From positions 12,820,048 to 12,884,047 of the forward strand of contig OX387194.1 in assembly GCA_947561395.2 (NCBI GenBank): DNA of 64,000 nt, read 5' to 3'. Shown piece after piece: positions 21,017-33,684 of the stretch (its first letter is position 1; every line of letters starts with the position of its first letter). The stretch is from Buxus sempervirens. Lineage: Eukaryota; Streptophyta; Magnoliopsida; Buxales; Buxaceae. The position numbers and the translations under genes are program-made. Below the pieces are notes generated by a model, which made no database searches, was not told the origin of the DNA, and was given only the letters and a program-made list of their open reading frames with translations.

Positions 21017-22936
21017 CTTGTAGATTTAAGCCATTTTGTGTATATTCATGCTTTTTCTTTACTTTTGAATGCTTGCTATTTTGTTTATTTTGCTTGTGTA
21101 TGTTGAATCTCAAATCTAATTTGTATGATTAGAAAATTCACATGGATAAAGGCATGTGCATGTTGCTTGATTTTTGTTTAAAGGAAAAACCCATATTGTT
21201 ATATGACTTTGCTATATTATGTGATTAGCATATGTTATTTTGGGTTTCAATGCCATGAGCTAAAAAAAAAAATACAATATTTGAAATCTGGAAATTTTGT
21301 GTTTATCTTGGGTATTCAAGCATGTTTTCCATGAATAAAGTTTTTTGGTGCTTAATGTTGTTTTATGCCATGCTTTGGATTTTGGGGGTATAGGATGACA
21401 TGATTTGAGCATGAAAACCAAGAGCATGAAATCTGAAATTCAGTAGCCATTATATGGGTTTTCAAGCATGTTTTTACCATCAAAGCTCCCAATATACCAT
21501 GTCAAGTAGTTGCTAAATTTTTAGGCATTAATTTGGGGTATGAGTGATGCACTTTTGAGCATGAAAAATCTGGAAATTTTAATGTATTTTGGGGAGATCT
21601 TAAGCATGTTTTACCTCATTGAAACACTTTTGAACTATGTCAAGTAAGTGCTAAATTTTTAGGCTTCAATTTGGGTAGAAATGGTACACTTTGAGCATGA
21701 AAAAGAGCATGAAAATCTGGAATTTTAGGGAATGCTTTTGGGTTTCAAGCATGCTTCTATGGTTTAATTGTTGTTTGCACAAATAACATGTTTGTATACC
21801 ACTTTTTGGGCATGTAATATTTTTGTGCATATCTAGTCGCTTTGGTTCTCTTGCTTGCTTGTATTTAGCTTCATTATTTTGTCATATGTACCTTGGCTTG
21901 AAATTGAATGCATGGCTACGAAAAAGAGTGGCAAGGGGCTGGGACGTTGTAAATGTTACCTCAATTTCAAATGCACTTGAGCACTTTAAACTATTTGCAC
22001 AGCCTACCCATTACCTATAGGAAGTTTAACCATGAATGTGTATAGCTTGGCGCACCGAAGTCGTGACTTCGGAAAGCGAAAGTGAAAACATTTACCTTAG
22101 ATTTTGAGTCAATGATGTGATGACAATGGGATCTGTGATTCGATTCCGGGCATCACTAGACTTGAGTTCTAAGTTGCCAATTAAGCCAAAACCCAAAAAC
22201 CATACGCTTGAAGGTGGAGAAACACGTTTTCAGCTAAAAGCACACAATTGCGTTTGGGGAATTGGGTGTAAATGTGGGAAGGCCGTTTGCATGTTTTACA
22301 GGCCAAGGTATAATGTGAATACTATATTGAATGAAGGTAATACAAGGTGGCAAGGTAAAGCCATGTTCTTTTCATGAATTTGGGGAATTTTGGAAGTATG
22401 ATGTCCAAGCCCAATTTGGGGCAAGTTTTGAAGGTAAAGTTAAGGTGAACATCAAGTGGGAATGAAAAAAAACCTAATCTAGTGAAAAAATGAGTCAAAA
22501 ATGGCCATTTCGGCAATAAGCGGCAACTCAGGCCGGTTAAGAAGAACTTTATTCATATCCGGCATATATTGCCGGTTACAAAGGCTTATGCGTGTATCCG
22601 GTCATTGTGGCCGGATACATTAAGACATATCCTTATCCGGCACTTAATGCCGGATACATGCAGAAAATGAATAAATTGGCTTTTTCAGCCCGAATTTTCA
22701 GAATAAAATGCCTAAACACTGTGGATAATCCTTAGGCACCCCAAAGAAAATATAAAAATGTCTAAAACACAATAAAAAATAAAAAAAAATGTATATTCCT
22801 TTAAGATTAAACATAATGTGGAAGCTCAAAGAACAAGCTAAGGTGTCATATTTTTTGATATCAATTCAATTCAAACATGTGTCAATCAAGCTTTAGAACT
22901 TGAAAATTGAGAAAATTCAGCAAATTTCAAAAATGA
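21017..22936 (+). other. Untranslated leader of the large Tat element
   Basis: No long frame. 21280-21780 holds four diverged repeats (CATGAAAATCTGGAAATTTT... then TTCAAGCATGTTTT) spaced about 130-155 bp. A palindrome array lies at 22516-22657. Tat elements of some groups carry an extra ORF here; none is visible. Confidence 0.7.
22516..22657 (+). repeat. 39-bp-phased palindrome array in the internal leader
   Basis: Units aligned to GTATCCGG begin at 22516, 22555, 22594 and 22633, again exactly 39 bp apart, using the LTR word with substitutions (GGCGGCAACTCAGGCCGG, TATCCGGCATATATTGCCGG). No clear TATA box follows on either strand. Confidence 0.9.
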
Positions 22937-23466
22937 AACCCTTGGTTGGTCTTCTTTTTACCAATCAAATCAAAAAATTGTGGGACCTCTGGAAGCCCTA
23001 AAATATTCCATGAACCCTTGGTTGGTCTTCTTTTTACCAATCAAATCAAAAAAATTGTGGGACCTTTGGAAGCCCTAAAATATTCCGTAAAAAACCCTTG
23101 GTTGGTCTTCTTTTTACCAATCAAGTAAAAAAAAAGTGGGACCTCTGGAAGCCCTAAAATATTCCATGAACCCTTGGTTGGTCTTCTTTTTACCAATCAA
23201 GTCAAAAAAAAAGTGGGACCTCTGGAAGCCCTAAAATATTCCATGAACCCTTGGTTGGTCTTCTTTTTACCAATCAAGTCAAAAAAAAAAGTGGGACCTC
23301 TGGAAGCCCTAAAATATTCCATGAACCCTTGGTTGGTCTTCTTTTTACCAATCAAATCAAAAAATTGTGGGACCTCTGGAAGCCCTAAAATATTCCATGA
23401 ACCATTGGTTGGTCTTCTTTTTACCAATCAAATCAAAAAATTGTGGGACCTCTGGAAGCCCTACAT
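22937..23466 (+). repeat. Seven tandem copies of a 76-80-bp unit before gag
   Basis: AACCCTTGGTTGGTC begins at 22937, 23013, 23093, 23169, 23246, 23324 and 23400 (the last reads AACCATTGG). Units differ mainly in the length of an internal A-run (6 to 10) and in CAAATC/CAAGTC. The array is accidentally open in several frames. Confidence 0.93.
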
Positions 23467-25328
23467 TCCGCCTCCGGCTCAACCCATGCCTGAGCCCATT
23501 TCTGAACCAGTCCCTGAACCCATTCTGATCAGGGAAAATACAGCAGAATCAGAGAAAGAGCTGGAGAAAGAAAAGGCCAGAGAAGAGATGGAAAAGAAAA
23601 TGCTGCTCAGAATAGAAAGGATCCAGGAAGAGCTGAAGGAAGTGAAGGGAGGAAACAGCCATGGAGGCACCACCTCGAGGATCTGTGCATGTATCCTGAC
23701 GTATGTCTACCGGCCAAGTTCAAGTGCCCGGACTTCAACAAGTTCGACGGCACAGGCTGCCCCATGAGCCACTTAAAATTATACTGCAGGGCCCTATGCC
23801 AATTTGGCCGGAATGACGGCATATTAATCCAACTCTTCCAGAGGAGTTTGACCGGGTCAGCTCTTAGGTGGTTCGCTACAGTGGACCATGGAAGGATCAG
23901 GAGGTGGAAGGACTTGGCTGACGCGTTCCTGGATCAATACAAGTTTAACTCTGAGATCGTGCCGGACCGGTACGACATGATGAGGATGAGCAAGGGGAAA
24001 GATGAGCCGGTACGGTAGTACGCCAAGAGGTGGAGAGAGGCCGCCTCCCAGGTCAGGCCACCTATGCAAGAACCGGAGATGATCTCCACGTTCATGGGCA
24101 CACTGGGGCAGCCTTTCTACAACCATTTGGTGGGTCAGATCACCACCAACTTTGCAGCCCTAGTGCAAGTGGCGGACCGGATCGAGGAAGGGGTCAGGTC
24201 AGGAAGGCTGATAGACTACTCTACTCTGACTGGGCAGTCTGATTCCTCTGCATCCATGGCCCAGAAGAAGGGGGCTGGATTTAAAAAGACAGGAGCCCGA
24301 AAGGAAGGGGAAGTGAATCTGGTCCAGGCTCCTCCAGCTAAGAAACCACTCCACGTCAACATCTCTGCACCCCAACAGGCCCAGCAGGCCCAGCAGTCTT
24401 ACCAAACCCCGCACAATGTCAATTTCACCCCCTTCGTACCAGCAAACCCAAGGAGGGCTTTTACCAGGGAGGAAAGGGAGGCCTGATTAGCAACAAGAAA
24501 GAACCGGGTTTTCACTCCTCTCTCAATATCTCTTTCCCAACTGCTGCCAACCCTGGTGAAGGGTGAATATTTGACTCTGAAAGAGCCCAACCCGAATGCC
24601 ACCAGGGGGAGGAATTTTGACACAGCGGTCACCTGTGACTTCCACATGGGTGCACCGGGGCATTCTACAGATGCCTGCTGGTGTTCGCGGTCCAGGACTT
24701 GTTGGACCAGAAGGCCTTGGTGTTTAACACTGCTGCACCGGCCCCGTCCGGGAATGATATTGGGCAGAACCCTCTGCTTTACCACAATGGGGCAGGCCCA
24801 TCCAACTCCATCACTGCCATATCCACCACGAGAAAGGCCTTTGACCCATCTCAGCTCATAGCTCCGATAGGGACCACTGTCCAGGTCCGATTTCTCCCAG
24901 AGGAGGAGATCAACATGGTCTCCCAGAAAAATAATCCTGTCGCTGAGGACATAAGCTCCTCTTTAAATCGGGTCTCTTCTCTTATGGCCCAGATGAATAC
25001 TGCAAGGCCCCCATTGGTCGTCAATTGCAGTCCACCCATCTATTCATCATCCAAGCCGTCCAAGGCTCCACTGGTCATCAACCTTGACCCCACCACTGCT
25101 TCCATCACCTCTTCTGTCCCCACAAAATCCAAACTTCAACCCTTGGTTGTAAATGTTTAGTCAGCCCAGACTATCCCTAAATCGGCCCATACATCCCTGT
25201 CCAAACTCCAGCCACTAGTAGTTAACATCCCTAAATTAGCCTACTCTGAGGCCACTGTACCATGGAATTACAGCGAGGGAATCACGGCTACGGTTCCAAA
25301 GGTTAGGAACCAGAACCAGGAGGAGGTG
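23467..25328 (+). pseudogene. gag: gag of the large Tat element
   Basis: After a Pro/Glu-rich start and a Lys/Glu coiled-coil-like stretch (about 23480-23650), the Tat Gag core reads LCMYPDVCLPAKFKCPDFNK, FDGTG, RSLTGSALRWFATVDHG and WREAASQVRPPMQEPEM (about 23680-24130). It is followed by an ADRIEEGVRSGR region and a zinc-knuckle-like CDFHMGAPGHSTDAC (about 24633-24680). Defects: frameshift near 23660-23690, TAG at 24016-24018, frameshifts near 24485 and 24680, stop near 25158. The exact start is unclear because the tandem array runs in open. Gag forms the particle around element RNA. Confidence 0.85.
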
Positions 25329-26440
25329 AACGTCATGACGAGGTCGGGGAAATGTGCAGGGGGTGAAAAGAAGGAGAAGGAGATAGAAGCAGAAAAAAAA
25401 AGAAAATGAAGAAAAAAGAAAACAAAAAGGAAAAAACAAAGTGGGAGAAGACACCCCCCAGGGTGCAGAAAATGAGGCAGCCGACCTCATAAAAATCATA
25501 AAAAAAGTGAATTTAACCTTGTGGATCAGCTAAACAAGGTCCCGGCCCGAATCTCAATACTGTACCTTTTGCTGAATTCGGAAAAGCACAGGGATGCATT
25601 GCTAAGGGTGCTACAGAGTGCACATGTATCCCATACCATTGATCCAGACCAACTAGGCAAAATGGTTGGTCAAATCTTGTCACATAATGTGATAAGTTTC
25701 TCTGAGGATGAGATCAGCCCAGGTTGGTGTTATCATGTTGACCCTTTGCACATCACAGTGCTTTGTAAGGGCTGCATGATTGCACGGGTACTAATTGACA
25801 ACGGGTCGGCGTTAAACGTTTGCCCGTTAATCACTTTTACCAAGCTTGGTCTGAACCAGTCAAAGATCAAGTAAAATGGGAGGATAGTGAGGGCTTTTGA
25901 TAGCTCCAAGACCCATTCCCTAGGGGAGATTGAACTGCTGGTCACAATTGGGCCGAATATCTTTAACATCACATTTGAGGTGATGGATATACCCGCACAG
26001 CCTTCAATCTGCTCCTAGGAAGGCCGTGGATACATTCGGCTAGGGCAATACCATCCACGCTCCACCAAAGGGTGAAATATGTAAGAGGGCAAAGGGTGAT
26101 AACAGTCCTAGCTGAAAACTTGGTGCCGCCCATCGTGTCACCTGATGTACCCTTAATCAATGTAGACTTTAACTGTTGACAAGATTGCATTTCACTCATT
26201 TCAATTTGAGACAGTAAATTTCATACCTGGGGGGTGTGAGAAAAAGAAGGAAAAGGGGACCACTGCAGAAAAGATGGTGAAGAAAGTGATGGAAAAATAC
26301 CACTTTCATCCAGGAAAAGGCCTGGGAATAAATTTACAAGGAAGGGTGGAGCCAGTCAAGGCAAACAAGCTGGTTCCTAAAGCAGAGTTGGGCTTCAAGC
26401 CTAGAGGTTGGAGAAGGATGAAGCATGAAGAATGAGAGAA
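25329..26440 (+). pseudogene. Aspartic protease and G-patch-like linker of Tat pol
   Basis: Starts at the conserved VNVMTRSGK. The protease active-site motif reads ARVLIDNGSALNVCP (about 25780-25825). The family usually has D[ST]G; Tat elements commonly show DNGSALN as here. A TAA at 25872-25874 (CAA to TAA) and a frame break near 26010-26020 disrupt it. Around 26300-26400 a glycine-rich HFHPGKGLGINLQGRVEPV resembles the G-patch-like motif found between PR and RT in this lineage. The protease would cleave the Gag-Pol polyprotein. Confidence 0.82.
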
Positions 26441-27360
26441 AAGAAGTTAAGGAAAACTCCCTCATTTAAGGGAAAGTTTCCCTAAACCCTCATATACAAT
26501 CCAAATATCCCCTCCTATGGACCAGTCCAAGCCTCCCTACTACAACATCAACCCATTCCGAAAGCCTTTTGTTTCGGCCTTGCAACCCTATAACCCATCT
26601 CCTACAGTTGAAATGGTGGGCGGGCCTGGGCCACAACTAGAGCAGTGGACAGACTTCTTTGAGGATGTTGGGGCTTTCTTCGCCATGATTGAAGGCGAAA
26701 AAGCTGGTAGTGACAACGAGCTACCATTCATTGACTGGGCCGCAGTGAAGATTCCGAAGGAGGTCATTTATGGACTGGGCCCCGTAGCAGAAAAGGGCAG
26801 TACCCACCCAGTGATGATGGCATCGGATGCTGGGCTTGAGGAGCAGGCTTTCCCTATTTCCCCTGCTCCCCAAAATTTTATGTTAAACAATTGGGAGGAA
26901 ACTCCCCTTACCTTTGAAGCAGCGTTAGTTTGGCAAACTGACGCGGCTTCCAAAAAAAAACTCCAATAGTGGAATGCCATTTCCCTGAAGGTTTTAATGG
27001 GCCTTCGTCTTCAGGGGGATTATGTTTAGAAGGCCCACAAAAAACCCAAAAAGATTTTTCTATTTTTTCTAGGAAATTTAATTTTTTCAAAAAGGTCCAA
27101 ACCGCTTATGAACCCTATAATCAAACTGAATTGGACCAGGATGAATATGACTTCGACCTTGAGCTCGACTTTGATCTCATGGGGGTCGAAGAAGAAACCG
27201 AAGTCGAAGAAGAAGACCTTCCAAAAGAAATTGAATACCAATTGGAACGTCATGAAAAGGGGGTCCAACCTAATATTGAGGAGACCATATCCATAAATCT
27301 TGGGACCGAAGAGGACCCAAAAATAGTGAAAATCGGGTCATGCTTGTCTGATGTGCAGAA
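26441..27360 (+). pseudogene. Acidic spacer between protease and RT
   Basis: 26517-26966 is open for 150 codons (MDQSKPPYYNINPFRKPFVS). After a stop at 26967 the frame 26969-27550 is very acidic (EEETEVEEEDLPKEIEYQ) and leads into RT. It is the usual variable linker of Tat pol; no enzymatic domain is recognised. A K-run (AAAAAAAAA at about 26951) may be the site of a frameshift. Confidence 0.7.
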
Positions 27361-30300
27361 AAATGAAATGTCACGGTTCTTAGCAGATTACAAGGATGTG
27401 TTTGCTTGGTCGTATCGTGACATGCCAGGATTGGACACGGACATGGTGGTGCATAAGTTGCCAATTTTGCCAGGGGTTAAGCCAATTAAGCAGAAGCTGA
27501 GACGATTAAAGCCGGAATGGACCTTAAAGGTCAAGGACGAAGTGGTCAAATAATTTCAAGCCGGATTTTTGGCAGTCTCAACATACCCAGAGTGGCTCGC
27601 GAACATAGTGCCGGTACCCAAGAAGGACGGAAAAGTCAGAATGTGCGTGGACTATAGAGACTTGAACAAGGCAAGCCCAAAGGATGATTTTCCGCTTCCA
27701 CACATCGACATTCTGGTCGATAATACTGCGGTACATAGCCTATTCTCGTTCATGGATGGGTTCTCTAGATATAATCAGATCAAGATGGCTAAGGAAGACT
27801 AGGAGAAAACAGCATTTATCACACCTTGGGGCACATTCCACTACACGGTCATGCCGTTCGGACTCAAGAATGCCAGGGCAACATATCAGCGGGCCATGAC
27901 AGCACTATTCCATGACATGATCCACAAGGAGATGGAGGTCTATGTGGACGATATGATTGCCAAATCATGCAAGGAGGAAGACCACTTGATCAATCTGAAG
28001 AAAGTGTTTGATCGGCTCAGGAAGTACAGTCTACGGCTTAACCCGGCTAAGTGCGTCTTTGGGGCTACATCAGGGAAGTTACTGGGGTTTATAGTGAGCC
28101 GAAGAGGAATTGAAATTGACCCGGCTAAAGCCAAGGCCATAATTGAAATGCCAGCACCCAGAACCGAGAAGGAGGTTCGTGGTTTTCTCGGAAGGATTCA
28201 GTACATAAGCCGGTTCATAGCGCAGCTCACGGCTATCTGTGAACCAATTTTCAAGCTTCTGAGGAAGGATAACCCAACGGTCTGGAATGAGGATTGCCAG
28301 CAGGCCTTCGATACGATCAAGGAATATTTACTGAACCCGCCTGTGCTAGTGCCACCAACTCCAGGAAGACCACTGATCCTGTACTTGTCAGTGTTGGAAA
28401 CGTCGATGGGATGTGTCTTGGGGCAGCATGATGAGACTGGAAGAAAAGAAAGTGCCATTTACTATCTGAGTAAAAAATTCACGGAATATGAAGCCAAATA
28501 CTCACCATTGGAAAAGACTTGCTGTGCTCTAGTGTGGGCAACTCAAAGGCTAAGGCATTACTTCCTTAGTCACTCCACACTATTGATATCTCGGATGGAC
28601 CCGCTGAAGTATTTATTTGAGAAGCCTGCATTGACTGGCAGGACGGCAAAATGGCAACTGTTACTGTCCGAGTTTGACCTCACGTACATCACTCAGAAGG
28701 CGATCAAGGGTCAAGCCATAGCTGATCACCTGGCTGCACATCCTCTGCTAGAATATCAACCCTTGAAGACCAACTTTTCAGATGAGGCAATTCTGTACAC
28801 CGAAGAGGAGGAAAGTGAGAGTTCTTGGCAGATGTTCTTTGATGGGGCTGCCAACATGAATGGGAACGGAATAGGGGCAGTCTTGGTTAAACCAGATGGT
28901 TCACACATCCCGATTGCAGTAAAGCTGAGATTCCAGTGCACCAATAACATAGCAAAATATGAAGCATGCATAATATGGTTGCAAGCCGCCATGGATCATG
29001 AAGTAGAGGAACTTGACGTATACGGGGATTCGAGTCTTATCATCTTCCAAACAACTGGTGAATGGAAAACCAAGGATCACAAATTGATCCCCTATCACCA
29101 GTATTTGGAAGAAATAAGCACAACTTTCACTCGAATTTCCTTCAACTATATGCCAAGGGCCAAGAATCAGTTTGCGGATGCTCTAGCAACATTGGCTTCA
29201 ATGGTCAGCATACCAGAAGGAGTAGACATCAGACCGCTGGAAATTGAGGTTAGAGATGAACCGGCTTACTGTCTCGTTCTAGAGGGAGCACCAGAAGAAG
29301 CACCGTGGTTTCAAGATATCAAAAATTTCTTGAACAATCGGAGTCTACCAGAAAATGCCACTGCTACTGAGAAGAGGACCATACAGAGATTGGCTGGTCA
29401 ATTTCTGCTAAGTGGTGGACATGTGTACAAGAGGTCACATAACGACATTCTGCTCAGATGTGTTGCCAAGGCTGAATCAGAAAGGCTGATTGAGACCGTA
29501 CATGGAGGAGTTTGTGGGCCCCATATAAGTGGGCACATGTTGGCAAAGAAGATCTTGAGGTTGGGCTACTACTGGACGACCATGGAGCATGATTGCTGTA
29601 TACATGTCAGGAGATGCCATCAATGTCAGATATATGCAGATAACAAGCATGCACCCCCAAGTGAGTTGCACAACATGACATCACCGTGGCCCTTCTCTAT
29701 GTGGGGCATAGATGTTATTGGCATGATTTCACCTAAGGCATCGAACGGACACAGATTCATCCTGGTGGCGATTGACTACTTCACTAAATGGTTAGAGGCA
29801 GCCTCATATGCGAATATCACAAGCAACCATGTTATTAAGTTTTTGAAGCACAATATCATTTGTCGCTATGGACTGCCAAGTGCTATAGTATCAGACAATG
29901 CTTCAAATATTAAGAACAAGGACATGAAGAAGATGTGTGAGCAGTTTCAGATCACCCACCACAAGTCAGCTCCGTACAGGCCAAAGATGAATGGGGCAGT
30001 GGAAGCAGCAAATAAAAATATAAAGAAAATCATTCAGAAGATGGTAGTGAGTTACAAGGATTGGCATGAAATGCTACCACTTGCCCTACATGCCTACAGA
30101 ACCTCGATCCGGACTTCAACTGGGGCAACCCCGTACTCCCTAGTCTATGGGATGGAAGCAGTCTTGCCCGTGGAAGTAGAGATCCCATCACTCCGAGTGC
30201 TCATGGAAGCAGAACTAGAAGAAGCCGAATGGGTACAGTCAAGACATGATCAACTTAACCTGATAGAAGAAAAGCGGCTGAAAGTGCTTTGCCATGGACA

Positions 30301-30553
30301 GTTGTACCAGAAGAGAATGGCCCGGGCCTATAATAAGAAAGTGAGGCCCAGAACTTTCCAAGAAGGAAACTTGGTGCAAAAGAAAATTCTACCATTTTTG
30401 GAAGATCCTCGTGGTAAGTTCAAGCCCAATTGGGAAGGGCCATATGTCGTCAAGAAAGTCCTATCAGGGGGTGCACTCATTTTAGCAGAAATGGATGGGT
30501 CAGATTTTCCTGAGCCAATTAACTCTGATGCAGTAAAAATGTATTTTCCTTGA
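27361..30553 (+). pseudogene. pol: Tat pol: reverse transcriptase, two RNase H domains, integrase
   Basis: RT begins near 27370 (DVFAWSYRDMPGLD) and includes VRMCVDYRDLNKASPKDDFP, FSFMDGFSRYNQIKM and the catalytic YVDD at 27941-27952. Stops at 27551-27553 (TAA) and 27800-27802 (TAG) replace glutamine codons; from 27851 a 900-codon frame is open to the end. An RT-linked RNase H follows, then the archaeal-type RNase H typical of Tat (MFFDGAANMNGNGIGAVLV, about 28830-29200). Integrase has the HHCC finger (from about 29491: HGGVCGPH...CHQC) and D-60-D-35-E at residues 621, 682 and 718 of the 900-codon frame. Only the two stops and upstream frameshifts break the polyprotein. Confidence 0.93.
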
Positions 30554-31486
30554 GTGAATATTTCTAGGAAATGATCCGAGGCCATTTTTCTTTATCTCCT
30601 TCAAAAATTTTAATCCCTAGTCTAGCCAAGTTGAGCCGGTTCGTTTCTTTGAAAAACCCAAACCGGATTTACAGTCAAATTGGGGCAAAATCAATCGGGG
30701 CAAAAATAAGAAAAAAAAGAAAAAGAGAGAAAAGCAATGAAAATGGCAAATGAAAGCCAAGTGTGAAAAGAGATGCAAAAAATGCAATTTGGGGAAAAAT
30801 GGGTAAATTCATCATGACTGTGAGTCCAGATGACCTATTTCCACACTTGAAAATTTTTGGGCCTTTAATACCCTTTCTCTCATAAACTGAGCCTAGCCTT
30901 TATTTTGTCCCGTTTTTAAGCCCTCGGTGATCTTAGTTTGTTCATTCAAATGTCAAAGTAAGATGGGTGATGACAGAATGCAGGAGCCGGCCCTAGTGAA
31001 AACCGTAACTAGCACTAGGGGCAATATTGGCAAAATGAAAAAGAATAAAAAAAAATCAGAGGTTGAGTTGATCATGGAGATCTGAGCCTGAAGTAAAGTT
31101 GGCATGAGCAGAATGGGGCAGTTTTGGAAGAAAAGGCATTTGGGGATGACTCTAAAGGTCCTAAGATGGACGGTTCTGATCCCTCATCATTTTTTGGACT
31201 ACCCTTTTCATTATTTAACCTGGTTTTTAATTCCTTTAATTATAGGTGATTAAGTGCATGGACCAAATTTCAAAAAATAAAAAAAAATATAAAAAGGCAA
31301 AAACTATACTTTGGCCAATGATGATAAATCAAATACTTTTCATAAAACCTTTGTTTTTACAAGCATATGAGCATTCTGAGGCCAATAATATAAAAATTTT
31401 ATTTTGAATTAAATACTTTGTCTTTCCACTATTGGAGTTTGCTTTTGTACAAAGGTAGGAAAAAAAAATGTGTGCAGGAAATAAGG
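30554..31486. other. Spacer between pol and the antisense genes
   Basis: AT-rich, A-tract-rich; no supported coding frame on either strand. It would hold the 3' ends of the converging sense pol and antisense gene transcripts. Confidence 0.5.
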
Positions 31487-33227
31487 CTAATCTCTGTCTC
31501 CTAGCCGCTTCTCAAGCTCCCGAATCCAAGCTGCCTGAGCTGCAATAACTCCTGAAGCCCCCTCTGCAGCGGGATCACTCAGGAAGGAAATGACCTCATC
31601 TGAAAGGGCCTGTCTGATCCGCATACTCCTAAGGCTGGCCAAAGTATCCTGGTACTTCTGCCGTATCATACGGACCTCAAAGCGACAGGCCTGCCTCTGC
31701 TCCTCCAGCTTCTCCTCCATGGCAGTACGGCGGGATATCTGCTACTCAAGCTGCCTCTCCAGATAAAGGCCATGTATCCTGAGCTCCTGGGCCTCCCGTA
31801 CCCATATCTGCTGAAGCCGCCTATGAGAAGCTCTCTCAGACTCTAAAATATCCTCATAAGTAGGAGCTAAGACTGCAGGAGGATCTTCGGGTACTGGGGC
31901 CTGACTCTGTATCTGCTCCTTGATCCAGAAGAGATAATCCTTCACATGGGCTTCTGAGAAGACGGGGCCACGCATGAAGCGAACATAGGACCACTCCCTC
32001 ATCAACCAAGCATTCAGCTTCATGGTATCTGGAGAAAGGGGCCCAAGATGATCCTCATACCCACTTGGGATGATAATCCCTTGGGTCGCTCGGAACTGAC
32101 GAAGGACCCGCAGAGGAAGATACAGCACTGCGTGTCTCAGGCCAGCTAGGATCAAAAAATTGCGGTCACGAAAGCTAATCACTGTCTCTGCATTGGGCTG
32201 ATAAGTACCAGGCCATCTCACCTGGTCATCCTGAAGTGAGCCCAAGAAAGTGAACCAACCTTGTTTGCCCCCTGAAATATCAGGACACCCCCGGTTGCTC
32301 ATCAAGATGGGGACTTTCAGGCTCGGGAAGAAGTGTCGATTGATTTCTTCGATCTGACTCAGATGATCAAGTAGCCAAAGCTGCAAAGAAAGAGAGATAT
32401 ATCAGCACATTGTAAAAGAAAAAAAGCAAAAAATCAAGAAAAAAGCCAAAAAAAAAAAAGCAAAAAGAAAGCAAAAAAGCAAAAAAGAAAGCAAAAAGGA
32501 AAAAATAAAAAAAAAATATATTTTTACCTGCAGGATCTGGGCACATGCTAGGAAGCGTTTCGACTTCCTATTGTAGCAATCAGTCAAGGCCTGATACATC
32601 CCAGCCAAAATCATAGGGGCCAACCTCTCCCTCTCCCTAACCTGGCATATCACTGAAATCAAGGCCAAGTCCACCTCATCATCATCTCGTGGGAAAAGCA
32701 GCTGGTTGACCACTATCAAGGTCAAGGCATTGAACCGGGCTTCCTTGTTCTCCCCCCTCAAAAGCTTCTCAGTCAAAAAAGCCTTAGGCAAAGTCAGAAG
32801 GGTGTCAGAATCCCCTAAATCCTTCTTCCCTATGCCTAGGAAAGTAGAAGCCTCTTTCTTGTAGGAGGGGCGGGTTCACTACCTTCTCTGCAAACCTCAA
32901 GCCCAGGATGGTTTCCACCTCCTCAATGGTTGGGATCATCTCATGGGTCCCAAAACGGAAAAGGTTGAGGTCGGGTACCGAATGACCAATCATGGCCTCT
33001 ATAATCTCCCACTTGAAGGGAACCTTTGGAATGAGCAGGGTGTGGCCTAGATTGGTGGAATCCCATTTCCTCTCCTCATCAAGAGTCATAGAGTTAACCC
33101 ATCTTGTGTAAAAAGAGTCCATAGGGTTGTACCTAGTAAGATTAGGTGGTTTTGATCTAAAGGGCTGTTTTGCAGGGGAGGCAGTGTGGACAGACAATAA
33201 CGGGGCAGAAGATGATCCGGATTCCAT
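31487..33227 (-). pseudogene. Antisense gene 1 of the Tat element: DUF7745-like protein
   Basis: Read on the minus strand with exon 1 33227-32528, a GT-AG intron 32527-32381 and exon 2 32380-31487. Conserved features of the plant DUF7745/plant-mobile-domain group appear in order: DSFYTRWVNSMTLDEERKW, LGHTLLIPKVPFKWEIIEAM, FRFGTHEMIPTIEEVETILG, LILFP-like NQLLFPRDDD, RFLACAQILQ spliced to LWLLDHL, then YLPLRVLRQFRATQG, ending in a coiled coil (EEKLEEQRQACRFEVRMIRQ). ATG 33227 is chosen because the TATA box at 33329 would start RNA near 33300. Defects: a 1-base frameshift near 32870 and a TAG at 31744-31742 (CAG to TAG). Function is unknown; PMD-type proteins are nuclear and linked to TE silencing factors. 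Confidence 0.8.
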
Positions 33228-33328
33228 TGGAGTTGATGGAAGCAAGCTAGAACTCAAGGGGAGGAAAAAAAAGGGGGTTTCTAAACTCAAAAACTCGTAA
33301 AAAATACGCAAATCCCAAGGCTGGTTGC

Positions 33329-33489
33329 ATTTATAGCATCTTTTAATGTATCCGGTAACTCAGATCAGATAAAAAAGGTTTTATTCATATCCGGTTAAGT
33401 ATACTGGATACAAAGGGGACCATGTGTATCCGGTATATTATACCGGATACAAAGAACAATCAATGTATCCGGTCTGATATACCGGATAC
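33329..33489 (-). promoter_or_regulatory. Antisense promoter module 1: 39-bp palindrome array plus TATA box
   Basis: GTATCCGG (or ATATCCGG) begins at 33348, 33387, 33426 and 33465, exactly 39 bp apart. On the minus strand the array is followed by TATAAAT (33335-33329), then about 100 bp on by the ATG of antisense gene 1 at 33227. Same word and period as the LTR array. Confidence 0.85.
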
Positions 33490-33684
33490 AAAGAAAAAAT
33501 GCAAAAAAAAGAGTAAAGGGAGGAAAATCCGAATTTTTTACCTGTTTTACCTGTGTACAAGTCATAATTGCATGAAATGGAAAAGAAAAGAAGTACAAGA
33601 CAAGAGAATGAAAAAAATTTTTATATATATAAGTCTCGTTTATACAAGTGATAATGCAAAAAAAAAAACAGGAATCCTAATATA

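Noticed and set aside
23174..23767. 197-codon frame before gag
   Set aside because: Mostly the 77-bp tandem repeat translated; only its last part overlaps the true gag region.
28198..28458. Minus-strand frames within pol (also 27940-28140, 30328-30585)
   Set aside because: Shadows of the strongly conserved pol frame on the + strand.
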